Below, one piece after another: positions 50,213 through 61,765 of a stretch of 64,000 nucleotides of DNA. A program made the position numbers and the translations under genes. This DNA comes from Tyto alba (taxonomy: Eukaryota > Chordata > Aves > Strigiformes > Tytonidae): assembly GCF_018691265.1 (NCBI RefSeq), contig NW_024881316.1:27319819-27383818 (forward strand). Direction: 5' to 3'. The first letter of the stretch is position 1; every line of letters starts with the position of its first letter. Below the pieces are notes generated by a model, which made no database searches, was not told the origin of the DNA, and was given only the letters and a program-made list of their open reading frames with translations.

Positions 50213-51235
50213 TGGGTTTGCATGGCAAGGTTTTGGTAACAGGAGACACTACAGGAGTGGCTTCTGTGGGAAGATGCTAGAATCTTTCCCCATGTCCAAG
50301 AAAGCCAATCCTGGCTGGGTCCAAGACAGACCCACCGCTGGCCAAGGCCATCAGTGATGGTGGTAGTGCCTCTGTGATAAAGTATTCAAGATGAGGAAAA
50401 AAAAAACCAAACTGCTGAAGAAGAGCAACTGGGAGACAGGAGTGAGACTATGTGAGAGCAACAATTCTGCAGACATCAAGGTCAGTGAAGAAAAAGGGGG
50501 ACAAGGTTCTTCAGGCACCGGAGCAGAGATTCCCCTGCTGCCCATGCATGGTTGAAGACCATGGTGAGGCAGTCTGTATTCCTGCAACCCAGACTTCCAC
50601 AGTGGAGCAGATATCCACCTGCAGTCTGTGGAGGAACCCATGCTGGAGCAGGTGGAAGCCTCAAGGAGGTTGTGGCCCTATGGAAAGCCCACACTAGAGC
50701 AGGATCCTGGCAGGACCTGTGGTCCTGTGGAGAGGAGCCCACGCTGGAGCAGTGTGTGAAGAACTGCAACCTGTGGGAAGGACCCATGTTACAGAAGTTT
50801 TTGGAGGACTGTCTTCGGTGGGTAGGACCCCACACTAGAGTACAGGAAGAATGTGAGGAGGAAGGAGTGGCAGAGACAGTGTGTGATGAATGGGCTGCAA
50901 CCCCCACTCCCCGTCCCCCTGCACCACTGTGGGGAAGGAGATAGAGAAAATTGGGAATGAAGTTGATCCCAGGAAGAAGGGAAGGGTGGGGGAAAATTGT
51001 TTTAAGATTTGGTTTTATTTATCATTATCCTGCTCTGATTTGATTGGCAATATATTAAATTAATTTCTTCAACTCCAGCCTGTTTTGCTCATGACAGATT
51101 GCTGAGTGATCTCCCAGTCCTTATCTCAAGCCACCATGCTTTCGTCATATTTTTCTCCCCTTGTCCAGCTGAGGAGAGGGAGTGATAGAGCAGCTTGGTG
51201 GGCACCTGGCATCCAGCCAAGGTCAACCCACCACA
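50213..51235 (+). mobile_element. Solo LTR, family C (1023 bp)
   Basis: Starts TGGGTTTGCATGGCAAGG and ends GGTCAACCCACCACA. The 5' part matches the fragment at 16542-16880. The centre and 3' part share blocks with family B (for example the TGGAGCAG repeats and a CCCAGGAAGAAGGGA block). ATTAAA at 51054-51059 is a likely poly(A) signal. Flanks TTTAT and AATAT agree only partly, so no clean target duplication. Open frames on both strands (50351-50944) are compositional. No internal viral genes follow. Confidence 0.82.
50630..50850 (+). repeat. Degenerate short-period repeats inside the LTR
   Basis: CCCA(T/C)GCTGGAGCAG-like motifs recur at about 50638, 50688, 50731, 50786 and 50828 (the later copies altered), about 42-55 bp apart. 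Similar spaced motifs occur in the family-B LTRs. Confidence 0.7.
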
Positions 51236-52325
51236 AATATATTATATTAGCTTTCAGATTTTCTATTTTCTATAAGAAGAAAAAGAACATCAGACAGAAA
51301 TTAAATATTCAGACTTTCTAATCAGTTAGAATCATAGCCATTGGATTAAATAATTTCTTCCCTCCTTAAAAAGATTCAAAATGATTTCACAACTAAATGT
51401 TAAAAGTTTCTTTGTAGTGTTTCATTGGAAATCGTTACTAATGATGGAACAGTGTGGATGCTTTTTCTTCCATTAAATAAAATCACAGTTAAATAGCAAC
51501 AAATCAAGTATGTTTCATTTGTAAAAATTTTGGCATTTTCTTATGTGAAAGACAGACTATTTCTTATTTATAATATAACCCATATAAGATTCTATGCTAA
51601 AGTTAGAAATATTATTTCAGATCCATTAGTGCTAAGTTTCATCTTTCAAAGTCTCTCAGGACAGCTAAAATAATAGCAAAAATTGAAGACATACGCTACT
51701 AATGAAGTCTGTTTCATAACCTCAGAGCTATGTTCTTGCACCAATTTGACAAAAAATAATTACTTTCTTTATTTTACCCAAAGGCTAAACTTCTAACACA
51801 GGAAAAAAAAAAAAAAAAAAAAAGGGGGGGGGGAAGAGAGTACATGTGGAATTAAATGTACAGAATAGGTAAAAATAAAATATTACTTACTAGTAAGCCT
51901 GTAAATTCTAATTGAGATTAGTCATATATGCACCAAAAAACCATAAAAGTAGAACAGTTTGCTTGCTTTCCCCAATAAATGCTATTTGTACAGACACTGA
52001 AAATTAACACATCTAAATAAATGCTCATTTTTATTTAAATCAAAGTGAATTAATCATGTTAGCAATAATGACTGTAGTTTTAGAACAAAGTAGGTTGGAG
52101 TTTTATTTAGTAATGTGTGAACTTTTGTCACAACAGGTGTTACATAAAGTTTCCTTTGCTGAATTTTATTGATATTATTTTGACAGTTTTTTGTTTTATA
52201 CTGTAATTACACAAAGCTGTTTTTTTTCCTTTTGTCTTTCCTCCATATGTCAAAAGCAATTCCAAGTTGTCACAGTATTTATGTGGGGTGGCTGCAAGAA
52301 CAGACCACACTAATAAGTGAACTAT
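51236..52325. other. AT-rich spacer between two LTRs
   Basis: Nothing coding was seen. It ends with ACTAT (52321-52325), the left target duplication of the next LTR. Confidence 0.5.
51803..51833 (+). repeat. Homopolymer junction (A)21(G)10
   Basis: A run of 21 A passes directly into 10 G. Such a pure A-to-G junction is uncommon and error-prone in sequencing. Confidence 0.9.
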
Positions 52326-53391
52326 TGTCCTGGGTTTGAGTGAGTGGTGGGGTTTTCTGGTAGCAGAGGAGGGGGCTACAGCAGTGGCCCGCTGTGAGAA
52401 GCTTCTTGAAGCTCCCCCAGCTCCAAGCTAGCTCCAACTCTACACCAAAACTGAGCCCATCAGCTGCGCCTCTGAGATAACATATTTAAGAAGGGACGTG
52501 GTGACGTGCAGTGGGACTTGTGAGGAGGAGTTGTGGCAGCTGCGTGAACACCAAGGTCAGTGGGGGAACGGAAGAAGAAAGGAGGGGGGAGGTGTGCCAG
52601 AGCAGAGACCCCCCTGTATCCTGTGGTGAGATGGCAGGGCGGCCCCCCCTGCCACCCATGAAGATCTACGGTGGAGCAGACACTGATTTATGTCTTGTGT
52701 TTCGCATGGCTGATCAAGGTGTCTGTGCCCGAAGAAGGCTGGGTTCTCATGGGAAAAGGTAGTCCCACTGTTGTAGATCAGTGCTGGGAGGATTGCAGCA
52801 CACGGGAGTGTCCCACACTGGAGCAGCTCGGGAAGGGCTGCAGTCCATGGGAGGGAAACCAGCTGGAGTCTCACACCAGAGCAGTGTAAGGAAATGCTGC
52901 AGCCCATGGGAGGGACTCACGTCAGAGAAGGTTTGTGGAGAACTGTCTCCCGTGAGAGGCGGACCACGCTGGAGCAAGGGGAACAAGTTCCAGAAGCCTC
53001 CCCCACTGAATGTGGAAGAAGTGGCAGCACTGACTGGAACCCCCCCATTCCCTGCCCCCTGCACCTCTGGGTGGAGGAGGTAGAGGTATCAGGAGCAGAC
53101 CTGAGCCCAGGAAGAAGGGAGGGGTGAAGGGAAGTTGTTCTCAAGATATGGCAGTGCTTCTCACTGTCCTACTCTGATAAGTGTTATTGTTAGTGTCTGT
53201 AATAAAGCTATGTTATTTTTTTCCGTCCCCTGATGAGTCTGACTTTTGCCCATGACCATAATGGGTGATCTGCCTCTCCTGGTCCTATCTCAAATCCCAA
53301 GCCTGGATCATTTGTCCCTTCTCATCGCTGGAAGAGAAGGGAGGAGTGAGCAGCTGCGTGGTGTTGGGCTGCTGAACAGGCTCAAAACACA
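52326..53391 (+). mobile_element. Complete solo LTR, family B (1066 bp) with target duplication
   Basis: Starts TGTCCTGGGTTTGAGTGAG and ends CAGGCTCAAAACACA. ACTAT lies directly on both sides (52321-52325 and 53392-53396), a perfect 5-bp duplication. AATAAA is at 53201-53206. A TATA-like CATATTTAAG stands at about 52481-52490. It matches 28950-30015 in opposite orientation and has the same length. Many short overlapping open frames on both strands arise from its GC-rich composition. With no internal sequence it is the product of LTR-LTR recombination. Confidence 0.92.
53201..53206 (+). promoter_or_regulatory. Poly(A) signal of the family-B LTR
   Basis: AATAAA about 190 bp before the LTR end, in the context GTCTGTAATAAAGCTATG, also found inverted in the sister LTR. 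Confidence 0.7.
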
Positions 53392-56300
53392 ACTATAATC
53401 TAAACTGTATTTACTAAACAGAGTAAGTATAATATGCGATTATTTGTGTTTATTTTAAGATTTCTGCTCTCTGGCACACACAGACCAGCCCCTCTGGTCC
53501 ATTTTAAAGCAGCACCATAGACCAGAGGAGCAGAACTCTCTCTCCAGGGTCAACAAGAGAAGCCCTGGCCAGTGACTGGGCTCCAATGCCAAGCAGTTCC
53601 CCCTTGGGCTCAGCCTCCTCCATGGCGCCAGACACACCTACATATGTTCCCCTGTGTTCCTGCATTTTAGCTGTTTCTTGGGTTTCTTTAATATCAGCTC
53701 ACTGGCTTAATCCATCACTTGCATCTCTGATTAGTGACCGTCACTGGGTTTCCATCACTCTCTGGTCTTCTGCCTTAAATGTGTTAGAAAAGGCTCTAAT
53801 TTCTTTATTGCTTTGTTTTCCAGCTCATACCAGGTTAATCCAGTCTGTTAGAGCTGGGTAGATGTAGTCAAAGTCTCGTTTTCTTGGGTGATGCTTTTGG
53901 GTAGGTTTCATCTCATAAAACTAGAACTGAAAGCTGTTGTATTCCTCACAGTTTGTGGAGACTGCACAGCTTATTAGTTAGATGAGAAGCATGATATGAA
54001 ACCACCATCAGACAATCCTTTATCTGTACAACAAGGTCATATCTTTGTTCAGAGCAACACAGTACTCCAAAGAAGATGGGAGTTCAACTAGCTTAATTAA
54101 AAAAATACTAAACCTTTTGTTAAAATTAATTACAAGCTGGGCCTATGTACTGAGCTTTAAATCAATTTTAAATCATCTAGAGTCATCCTGGATAAATAGG
54201 GTCTGAATCTAGCTGCGCTGCTTCCACGGCATTCCCAGAGCTCAGATTACATTTGGAAACATGGTTTATGAGGATATTTAGCATCTTTATTAATAAAAAG
54301 ATTTAGCCAACTTGTAAGGGAAACAAGTCCCTCAGCAATTTGGAAAGAATACTGGTTACTGAGAGACAGGTCAATTCCTTTACTGTATTTAAAACATGGT
54401 TTCATCATTGCACATTATCTAGTGGCATATTCCAAAATAAGACCAAGAAGAAATCAGAAGGCAATTTAATGTGATCTTTTTAACTTCTGCTCAATCAATA
54501 CACTATTTTTGTTCATGGTTTACTGTCATCAGGTACCCCAGCTCTTATGCACATAGTCCCACTACACTGCTTACTGAGTTAATAAAAAAAAATTCATCAT
54601 AAACCTGTTCAACCAGCTTGGTATCTTTCTATTTCTGATCTCTACCTTGAATAACCAAACTCTTACAGTGAATCACAGTTCTGTATCTACTCAACAATCA
54701 TTTTCACATATCCATCTTTATCCCTGTTTGTGTCTTCTCTGAAGAAGGCTGCAAAATTTTCTGGATCATGTCAGGAAAGTGGACAACATGAAGGAAATTC
54801 AAAGAGAACACAATTATTTAAGGAATGTCACTCCATTCCTGAACATGGGAGAAAGCAAAGAAGTAGAGTTCTCTGAAGTTTAATTAAAGACTAATTTTGG
54901 CATGAGCAAGATAGTAAGATTGAAATATAAAGAGACAAACTTTATTCTGATGTCTGGTGATCTGGAAATCTTTGAAAGTCATAAATATATTCCTGTAATT
55001 CTTTTTTTTCTGTAAGTGAATCACACTTATGTGAAACTTTGAAATTGAAGTGGACATAAATTATATATATAAGAAATAAAAATTTACTTCAACTCAATTT
55101 CCTGAAAGGCTAAGCATTAAAGAAATAGGGTTTCACACATTGGAATAACGACAGATCTCCTTACATCACAATCATGTGAAAGGAGAAACATCTTTCAGAG
55201 TTTCAGAGTCAGAAAATGGATACAGGACTCATTGTCATCAGTAAGAAGCTTTTCTGTAGTAACAGTGTTTCAGACAACTTCAGTATATTAATACTAAATA
55301 ATATGGTAAAAATATTAATAAAGTTACCAAGTTATCAAAAAAGTGTTATATCAAAGAAAAATATAATTAAATATAAATATTTTCTGACTGTTACATAATT
55401 TCATATTTCAAAGCAATATTTTTTTTTCCTTTTTACTAAATTAGATTCCTGTGAAAATTATAGATTTGATGCATACCCCACCGTATTGGTAATTCTGAAG
55501 GAACATCAAAGAGGAGAATATTAAATGTGATACCTTAATGTTATGATTGCTGTTCTTAATTAACCCTTTGACAGAAAATATGTGAATTAAGGAAATTAAG
55601 ATGTAGGATTAAAACAAAACAGATATTTAAACCCTGAAATCTGGATAAAATATTTTCAGATTTCTAAAATGGCTGGACCGCAGTTTTTAATTGACATCTG
55701 AACTCCAGTTCCTCATCAAAGAGATTTTAGGAAAAGTAGGAGTAAAAGGGAACCAACTCCTGTAAAGCCAGATGCTAATTAAGCATAATAATTAATTATT
55801 TTGACTAACAAGCTCAAAGATCATCTAAGAAGTGTCTCTAATTAGATCTTTAGTATCCCAAGAACATACTATAAATAAATGCATTAAATCAGAAAAGCGT
55901 AGTAAAATACACTGCACTTGGGAAAGAATGTATGTCAGTATGAATGAAGATCAGGCGACATCCATGTAAAGGTCAGAAATTTTGAAATACGTAGAGAAGT
56001 AGCTACAGGATAGGCTAAGGGTGAAATCTTTAAATTGGATGAACAACAGAAAATTTCCAGTATGAATCTTCCAGACTACCAGTAACCATAAGATTTTCTG
56101 CTATTTGACATTTCAAACTTCAGTGTGTTTGCCTTCCTTTACAGAAATAATGGTTATAGTTTTCCTCCAAATAGGTAAGTAATAATACATAGACAAACAG
56201 ACAAACTAATAATTCTTGCCCACTGCCAGCTCTTATATGGACATCTATTCAGTGGCTGTCTCAAGTTTTGCATTTCAGCAATTCTGGAGAAAGTAAGCAC

Positions 56301-57029
56301 AGTTGTTTTCAGGGCAGCTTTCAAATTTCCTTGACCTTAAGTGATGTGGTATTAGATCAAGTTACAGTAAGGAAACAGCACTGACTGTGCTGATAACTGA
56401 TATCTCACTTGTGATGAAGACGTCTATATACTAATTCTCTTAGATTTATAGCTGTTGTTAGAAACACTAACCATGATCTCTTTTTGAATCTGAACAGTCT
56501 CGTATGAAGTGAAAGGATTGACCAAATGGGCTGCCCATATTTATCTTTTGGTGGCCTTGGAGGATCACAGAACAACTGTTTACCATTTTTAGAGATTCTT
56601 CATCCAGATAAAGGCCACAGAAGTTTATGATGAGTGAGGGTTACGAAAACTGGGAAAAATTACTGAGAAAGTTTACTGAGAAAATTTAATACTAGCAAGC
56701 CAATATAAGTGGTGAAAACTGTTTTCAAATAAATTAATTTTCAGTGGACTTGGTGGAATAAAGAGATGGATAAAAAAGTGAAACTTTCCTAAACATCAGA
56801 AATGCTTCTTTCCAATCTGTGTAAAATAGAATCAGTACAAGTTTCTTTATTCCCCAAGGCTTTTTCAACTTTTAACCAGGTTGTATTAACTATTCCTATC
56901 TTACAAACATGTGTGCAACTGAATATGTCTGTTATTAAGCAGTTAATATAGATCTAAACATATCAGTGTCTTCTTTTTTAATACATCAGAGTAAGTTAAT
57001 TGAAATATAGTCTTATTCTTCTGATCTGA
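53392..57029. other. AT-rich DNA, no gene seen
   Basis: The stretch 53455-53860 is richer in G+C with open frames on both strands, but nothing is recognised. The remainder is AT-rich with no repeats identified. Confidence 0.45.
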
Positions 57030-57840
57030 ACTTTCCTACTTGGAGGTTCCGTCATTTGCTACATGTTCCAAAGATGAAAGCTACTTCAAATTATACAATA
57101 TTGATACTAATCCATCAAATATTGGTTTATGCAACCAATTCCCCAAGACATACTACATACCAAATGGCTTGCAGTCACTCACTGAGGCAATCAGGTCCAG
57201 TGCAGTTCTGTTCTGCAGTGGAGCTGGGGATCACGGTTGTGATGAATGGACTCTTGGGGACCATTGTCTTGAACAGCCCAAAACCAGTTCGAGTCTCCTG
57301 AACAAAAAACTGCCGCTTGGAGGAGAGGACTGACATGATGTGGTTTTTCTCTGCTCCCTGCTGGAGGCACTAGTACTGCTGCTCTGCTTTGAATACAGAG
57401 CGCAGAGGGCCCTGACAAATCAGCGCTCTTTCTCCTACTCGAATGCTGACTGGCTCAGACAAGTGGTACAGCAATAAATTGCGAGTACAAAGGCAGACTC
57501 GGGGCTATGTCATGTTGCCGCGTAGGAGTGGACCACCACTGGCCACAAGGTAGACCATCAGGACACCACGGACTTCAGGTGGTACTCTGTCTTCAACTTC
57601 TATCCTCTTTTCCAACTTTCCTCTCTTCATTTCTTCTCTCCCCAATTTTATGGGGAAAAACTAATCTTTATTGCTAGGTGGGAGCATTATTTCCATTGTT
57701 TTGTGGGCAAAAAGTGTTTGGTCTGGCACTCAACCAGTGTTTGTTGGACTTTATTCCTGCAGGATCCTTAGAAACCACTTCCAGAGAGGACAGCAGCCAC
57801 TGCGCTTGCTGCTTTAAAGCATGACAGCGGTGTATGAGGT
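57030..57840 (+). other. Unclassified segment with raised G+C, possibly LTR-derived
   Basis: Composition shifts at about 57040. Overlapping open frames run 57040-57333 and 57056-57301. An AATAAA at 57473-57478 is followed by a TTGCGAGTACAAAGGCAGACTC segment and CpG-containing sequence, somewhat like the R/U5 part of an LTR. No TG...CA ends, target duplication or known protein motif was found. It directly precedes the 5' end of the CR1 and could instead be host unique sequence. Confidence 0.3.
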
Positions 57841-58115
57841 GTGTTTCCCAAGCTGGAAAAACCCCAGGGGAGCACAGAGACCTACCAGGAGCCAGCAGCT
57901 CTCACAACAGCAGCTGACGAGGTGTGGGCAGGGCCGGGAGTAATGGTGGCCGCTCCCCACTCCCACAAAAGGCAGTCCTGGGGAGCTCCAGAGACCCAGG
58001 CAGATCACGGGGGAGGAAGGATGTGCAGGCAGGGTGCCTCTTTGAATGGGGGACATTCAGCTGGCCAAGAGGAGAGACTTGAAGTCCCCACAGCCCAGCA
58101 GCGGGGCACCTTTCT

Positions 58116-59222
58116 GTGACCACCCGCCCGGGCCACGGGCACTCCTCTGAGAGCAGAGGCGGCAGCTCCGGCGGGGGGGTCTGCGCCATCTGCCCCGGCG
58201 GTGGCCGGTGCCTCCCCCCAGCCGGGGCTGCGGGAGGGGGAGGCCGCAGTGCAGGCCTCAGGCCGCAGGGAGCGCCCAGACCTTTCTCCCGGGGCAGGGA
58301 CGGGCGGCAGAGCTGCCGGCAAAGGGGGAGCCCGGGCGGAGGAGCTGCCGGAGCCGCTGCCGGGCTGCGGGAGGCGGTGGGAAGGCTGCGTAGGGTCAGG
58401 GGGGCTGAGAAGGAGTTAGAGAGCTGGTTCCAAGAGCAGTCTGCAGTGGAACCGCAGCCCACGGCCAAACAGCCAAAAACTCCCCCGCTGGCACACAGAG
58501 AATCGGTGTGTGTGTGTGTGTGTGTGTGTGTGTGCAATAATGCAGAAGAACGGAAGCTTGCAATGGCAGGGACCTGCAGGAGGAAGAGACTTCCACCAAA
58601 GCCCTGAGGTGCCCTCGCAGAAGCGCTTCACCGCTCTGCAGATGGAAGAGGAAAGACCCGTCACAGCAGGAGAGAGGCTGGAGCTGAGTAAGGCAGCCTG
58701 ACCTGCTCCCTGTAGAGCAACCTGCACATCTGAGGAAAGACAGTGGGTGACAGGAGTAGGGGACTCTCTTCTGAGAGGCATGATCTGCTGACCTGATACA
58801 CTCTCTGTAGAGGTGTGTTGCTTTCCAGGGGCTCATATCAGGGATGTCATCAAGAGACTACCGAGCCTTGTACAGTCCACTGACTTTGCTGCTGTTGTTT
58901 CATGTAGGCACCAGTGATACAGCCAGGACTAGTCTGAGGAGTACCAAGAATGATGACACAGCCCTGGGAGCAGCAATAAGGGGCTTTGGAGCACAGGTAT
59001 TTTTTCATCAAAGGGAAGGGGTTTGAAAGGGCCAAGCAAATCTGGCAAATCAACAATGGGTTATGGGACTGGTGCCACAGCCAGGGGTTTGATTACTTAG
59101 ACCATGGGATTCACTTTGAGAAACCTGGGCTACTGGGGGTTGATGGGGTCCATCTGTCAGAGAAGTGGAAAAGCATCTTTGGTCTTAGGCTTGTCAAGCT
59201 GGTGAAAAGGGTTTTAAACTAA
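58116..59222 (+). pseudogene. Decayed CR1 ORF1 with SGNH-hydrolase (esterase) domain
   Basis: The N-terminal part reads CPGGGRCLPPAGAAGGG, then LREAVGRLRRVRGAEKELESW (a short likely coiled-coil block), then AVEPQPTAKQPKTPPLAHRE. A GT microsatellite at 58506-58534 breaks the frame. Downstream, in changed frames, come QKRFTALQMEEERPVTAGE, the GDSLLRG block (58759 on, the SGNH catalytic serine), HVGTSDTAR (58901 on; the usual Asn of the GTND-type block is Ser), and DGVHLSEKW (59142-59168, the Asp-His block), ending VKRVLN and stop at 59222. CR1 ORF1 proteins are thought to act with RNA in retrotransposition. At least three frame changes make this copy inactive. Confidence 0.85.
58506..58534 (+). 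repeat. (GT)n microsatellite inside CR1 ORF1
   Basis: 29 bases of strict GT alternation, about 14.5 units. It reads as Val-Cys alternation in one frame and shifts the frame of the surrounding ORF1 sequence. Confidence 0.95.
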
Positions 59223-59399
59223 AGTTGTTGGGGGAGGGGAACCTCAATCCATCCCATTCCTACTAACTTGATGGCAGTGCCAGCAATAGATGCCCAGACC
59301 CTGGAGAGGGATCACAGGTCAGCAGGAGAGCACCTGAAGAGCAGAACAAAGGAATCCCAGCCATTCTAGCCAGTAATTCAGCTTCATCAGGGGCTTAGC

Positions 59400-60670
59400 T
59401 TAAATGCCTCCATGCAAAGGCACGTAGCATGTGGAATAAACAAGAGGAGTTAGAGAAGTGCGTGTGTCTGCAGCAGGGCTATGATCTTATTGGCATCATG
59501 GAGATGTGGTGGGATGAATGACTGAAGTGTTGGAATGTAAGGATATAGACTCTTTAGGAAGGACAGACAGGGAAGATGAGGATGGAGGCGTTGCCCTCTA
59601 TGTCAGTGACCAGCTGGAGTGCATGGAGCTCCATGGATGGATGAGAAGCTGACTGAGAGTTTATGGTTCAGGATTAAAGGGAAGGAAGGGATAGCTGACA
59701 TTGCAGTGGGGGTCTGCTATAGGTCACCTAACCAGGAAGACTGAGTGAATGAGGCCCTCTATAGATAGATAAGAACAGCCTCACATTCACAAGCTCTGGT
59801 CCTCATGGGGGACTTCAACCACCCTGATATCTGTTGGAGAGACAACACAGCAGTGCATAAGCAATCCAGGAGGTTCCTGGAATGCATTGATGATAAATTC
59901 CTTCTCCAAGTCACAGAGGAGCCAATGAGGAGAGGTGCTATGCTGGACCTTGTTCTCACTGACAGGGAGGGGCTGTTGGGGAGTGTGAAGTTTAAGGGCA
60001 GCCTTGGCTGCAGTGACCATGAAATGGTGGAGCTCAGTATCCTTAGGGCAACAAAGAGGGCACACAGCAAGCTTGCTACCCTAGACTTCAGGAGAGCAGA
60101 CTTTGGCCTCTACAGGGATCTGCTTGGTAGAGTATGATGCAGTAAAGCCCTGGAAGAATAAGGGGTCCAAGAAAGCTGGTTAATACTCAAGGATCACCTC
60201 CTCCAAAGTCAGGAGCAATGCATCCCTACAAAGAAGTCAGGTAAGACTGCCAGGAGGCCTGCATGGATGAACAAGAAAATCCTGGACAAGCTCAAACACA
60301 AAAAAGAAGCCTACAGAGGGTCGAAACAAGGACAGGTAACCTGGGAGGAATACAGAGAAATTGTTCAAGCAGCCAGGAATCAAGTCAGGAAGGCCAAACC
60401 CCTGATAGAATTAAATATGGCCAGGGATGTCAAGGGCAACTAGAAAATCTTCTATACGTATGTCAGTGATAAAAGGAAGACTAGGAAAAATGTGGACCTT
60501 CTTTGGAAGGAAATGGAAGACTGGTTACCTGGAACATGGAGAAGGTTGAGGTACTCAATGGCTTTTTTGCCTCAGTCTTCACTGGCAAGTGCTCCAGCCA
60601 CACCACCCAAGACACAGAAGACAGAGGCAGGGACTGGTAGAATGAACCACCCACTGCTGGGGAAGATCTG
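59400..60670 (+). pseudogene. Decayed CR1 ORF2, endonuclease part
   Basis: APE-type endonuclease motifs are readable. In the first frames are GYDLIGIMEMWWDE (about 59476-59520) and ALYVSDQLECMELH (about 59598-59636). In the frame from 59805 come MGDFNHPDICWRDN and, near its end, GCSDHEMVELS, with SDH at 60012-60020. Block order and spacing match the CR1 EN. The linker follows, with [19 protein letters not shown] (about 60259-60315) and [13 protein letters not shown] (about 60401-60440). Stops and frame changes are present, and no RT domain follows. Confidence 0.88.
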
Positions 60671-61289
60671 ATGTGAAATCGGCTTCCAGGAAAATCCTTA
60701 GAGTTCACTTCATTCTGTATTATTTGAGACTGGGATAGACACATTTCGTATTAATTTTCCAAATATTCTCTCAAAGTATAGTCAGACAATACAGGGACAT
60801 ACCTTTGTCCCAGAAAGATTCTTGGAAATACCCATAGCCATATTCATTATGGATTAATCTGATCTAACAAAAGTTACAGGAACAGATATTTAGCCTTTTA
60901 GCTGTAGTTAGATACCTCAAAAGATAGGGCATAGACTATCAAGGAGTTCTGGCTACAAAACTCATGGTTTATATTTTAAAAATATTAGTATTATATTTGC
61001 AGCTTGTATTAAATGTAATCAGCAAACATTAAGAAATATGTGTTCAGCAAATAAAAATATTAACAGATATTCTTGACAGGCAGTGTTTATACATATTTAT
61101 TTACGCAATTTATTTTCAGCTTCAGAAGTTTTAAGGGTAAGGTCTACTTACAGTAGAGATAACTGATACACATTAAAGGAATAATACTACTCAGGCTGTT
61201 TTGATTCTCATAGCTAGATATGGAAGGTTATGAAATGGTGCAACCAGTATTCTCAGAGTGTATACCTATTCATTGCAGTGGATTTAAGT
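60671..61289. other. AT-rich spacer, no gene seen
   Basis: The break point of the CR1 lies within about 60650-60700. Nothing else was recognised. Confidence 0.5.
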
Positions 61290-61765
61290 ACAGGATTAAA
61301 GTACTGTTTTGAGTGCTGCAGTGCAAGAATATTACTGGTAAACTGGAGAGAGTTCAGCTACGGAGATGATTATGAAGGCGAAGAGCATGAAGTAGTAAGA
61401 CATGGTCAGAAATCTAGATTAATTCAGTCTTTAAAAAAATAAATTACTATGGGAGTGCCTTACTGATGTCTCTAACAGTCCAATAGACGGTTATAAAAAA
61501 GTCAGTGCACAGTGAAAGGATAATAGGCAGTAGACACAGTTATGTCAATAAAAATTCAAATTAGATTTTAGAAAAATAAATAAATCACAGTGGGGCTAGT
61601 CAAATACTGGAATAGTTTGCCCAGGGGTATTGTGAAACCCCTTGGAGGTCTTCAGAAACATACTGTGGTAAAGACCATGAGCAAGCAAATGTGTCCTGTT
61701 TCAAGCAAGGGATTGGACCAGATGACCTCCTAGGGCTCCTTTCAAATGAAATTATTCCTTAAATT
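61290..61765 (+). mobile_element. Ancient CR1 LINE fragment, sense (3' region)
   Basis: A 3' block with AATAGTTTGCCCAGGGGTA, CCTTGGAGGTCTTCAGAAAC and GGATTGGACCAGATGACCTC (61610-61730) corresponds to the end of ORF2 and 3' part of older CR1 subfamilies. The upstream part (from about 61290) is weaker. It is on the same strand as the truncated CR1 before it but much older, so it is not its missing 3' end. Confidence 0.75.

Larger units (their letters stand above)
57850..60670 (+). mobile_element. CR1 LINE copy with 5' region, ORF1 and start of ORF2 (3'-truncated)
   Basis: Has a GC-rich 5' region (about 57850-58140), ORF1 (58141-59222 in broken frames), the inter-ORF spacer, and ORF2 through EN into the linker before RT (last clear part at about 60600-60670). 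The RT, 3' part and tail are missing. Most bird CR1 copies lose the 5' end, so this one is the reverse of the usual pattern. The exact 5' boundary is uncertain. Confidence 0.9.

Noticed and set aside
50482..50944. Open frames of 130-141 codons on both strands
   Set aside because: They lie wholly inside a solo LTR and overlap each other; the LTR's low stop-codon content explains them.
57902..58537. 211-codon open frame on the minus strand
   Set aside because: It is the antisense shadow of the GC-rich CR1 5' region and ORF1, with the GT repeat read as His-Thr alternation.
61290..61765. Missing 3' half of the CR1 at 57850-60670
   Set aside because: It is far more diverged and matches an older CR1 subfamily, so it is a separate insertion.
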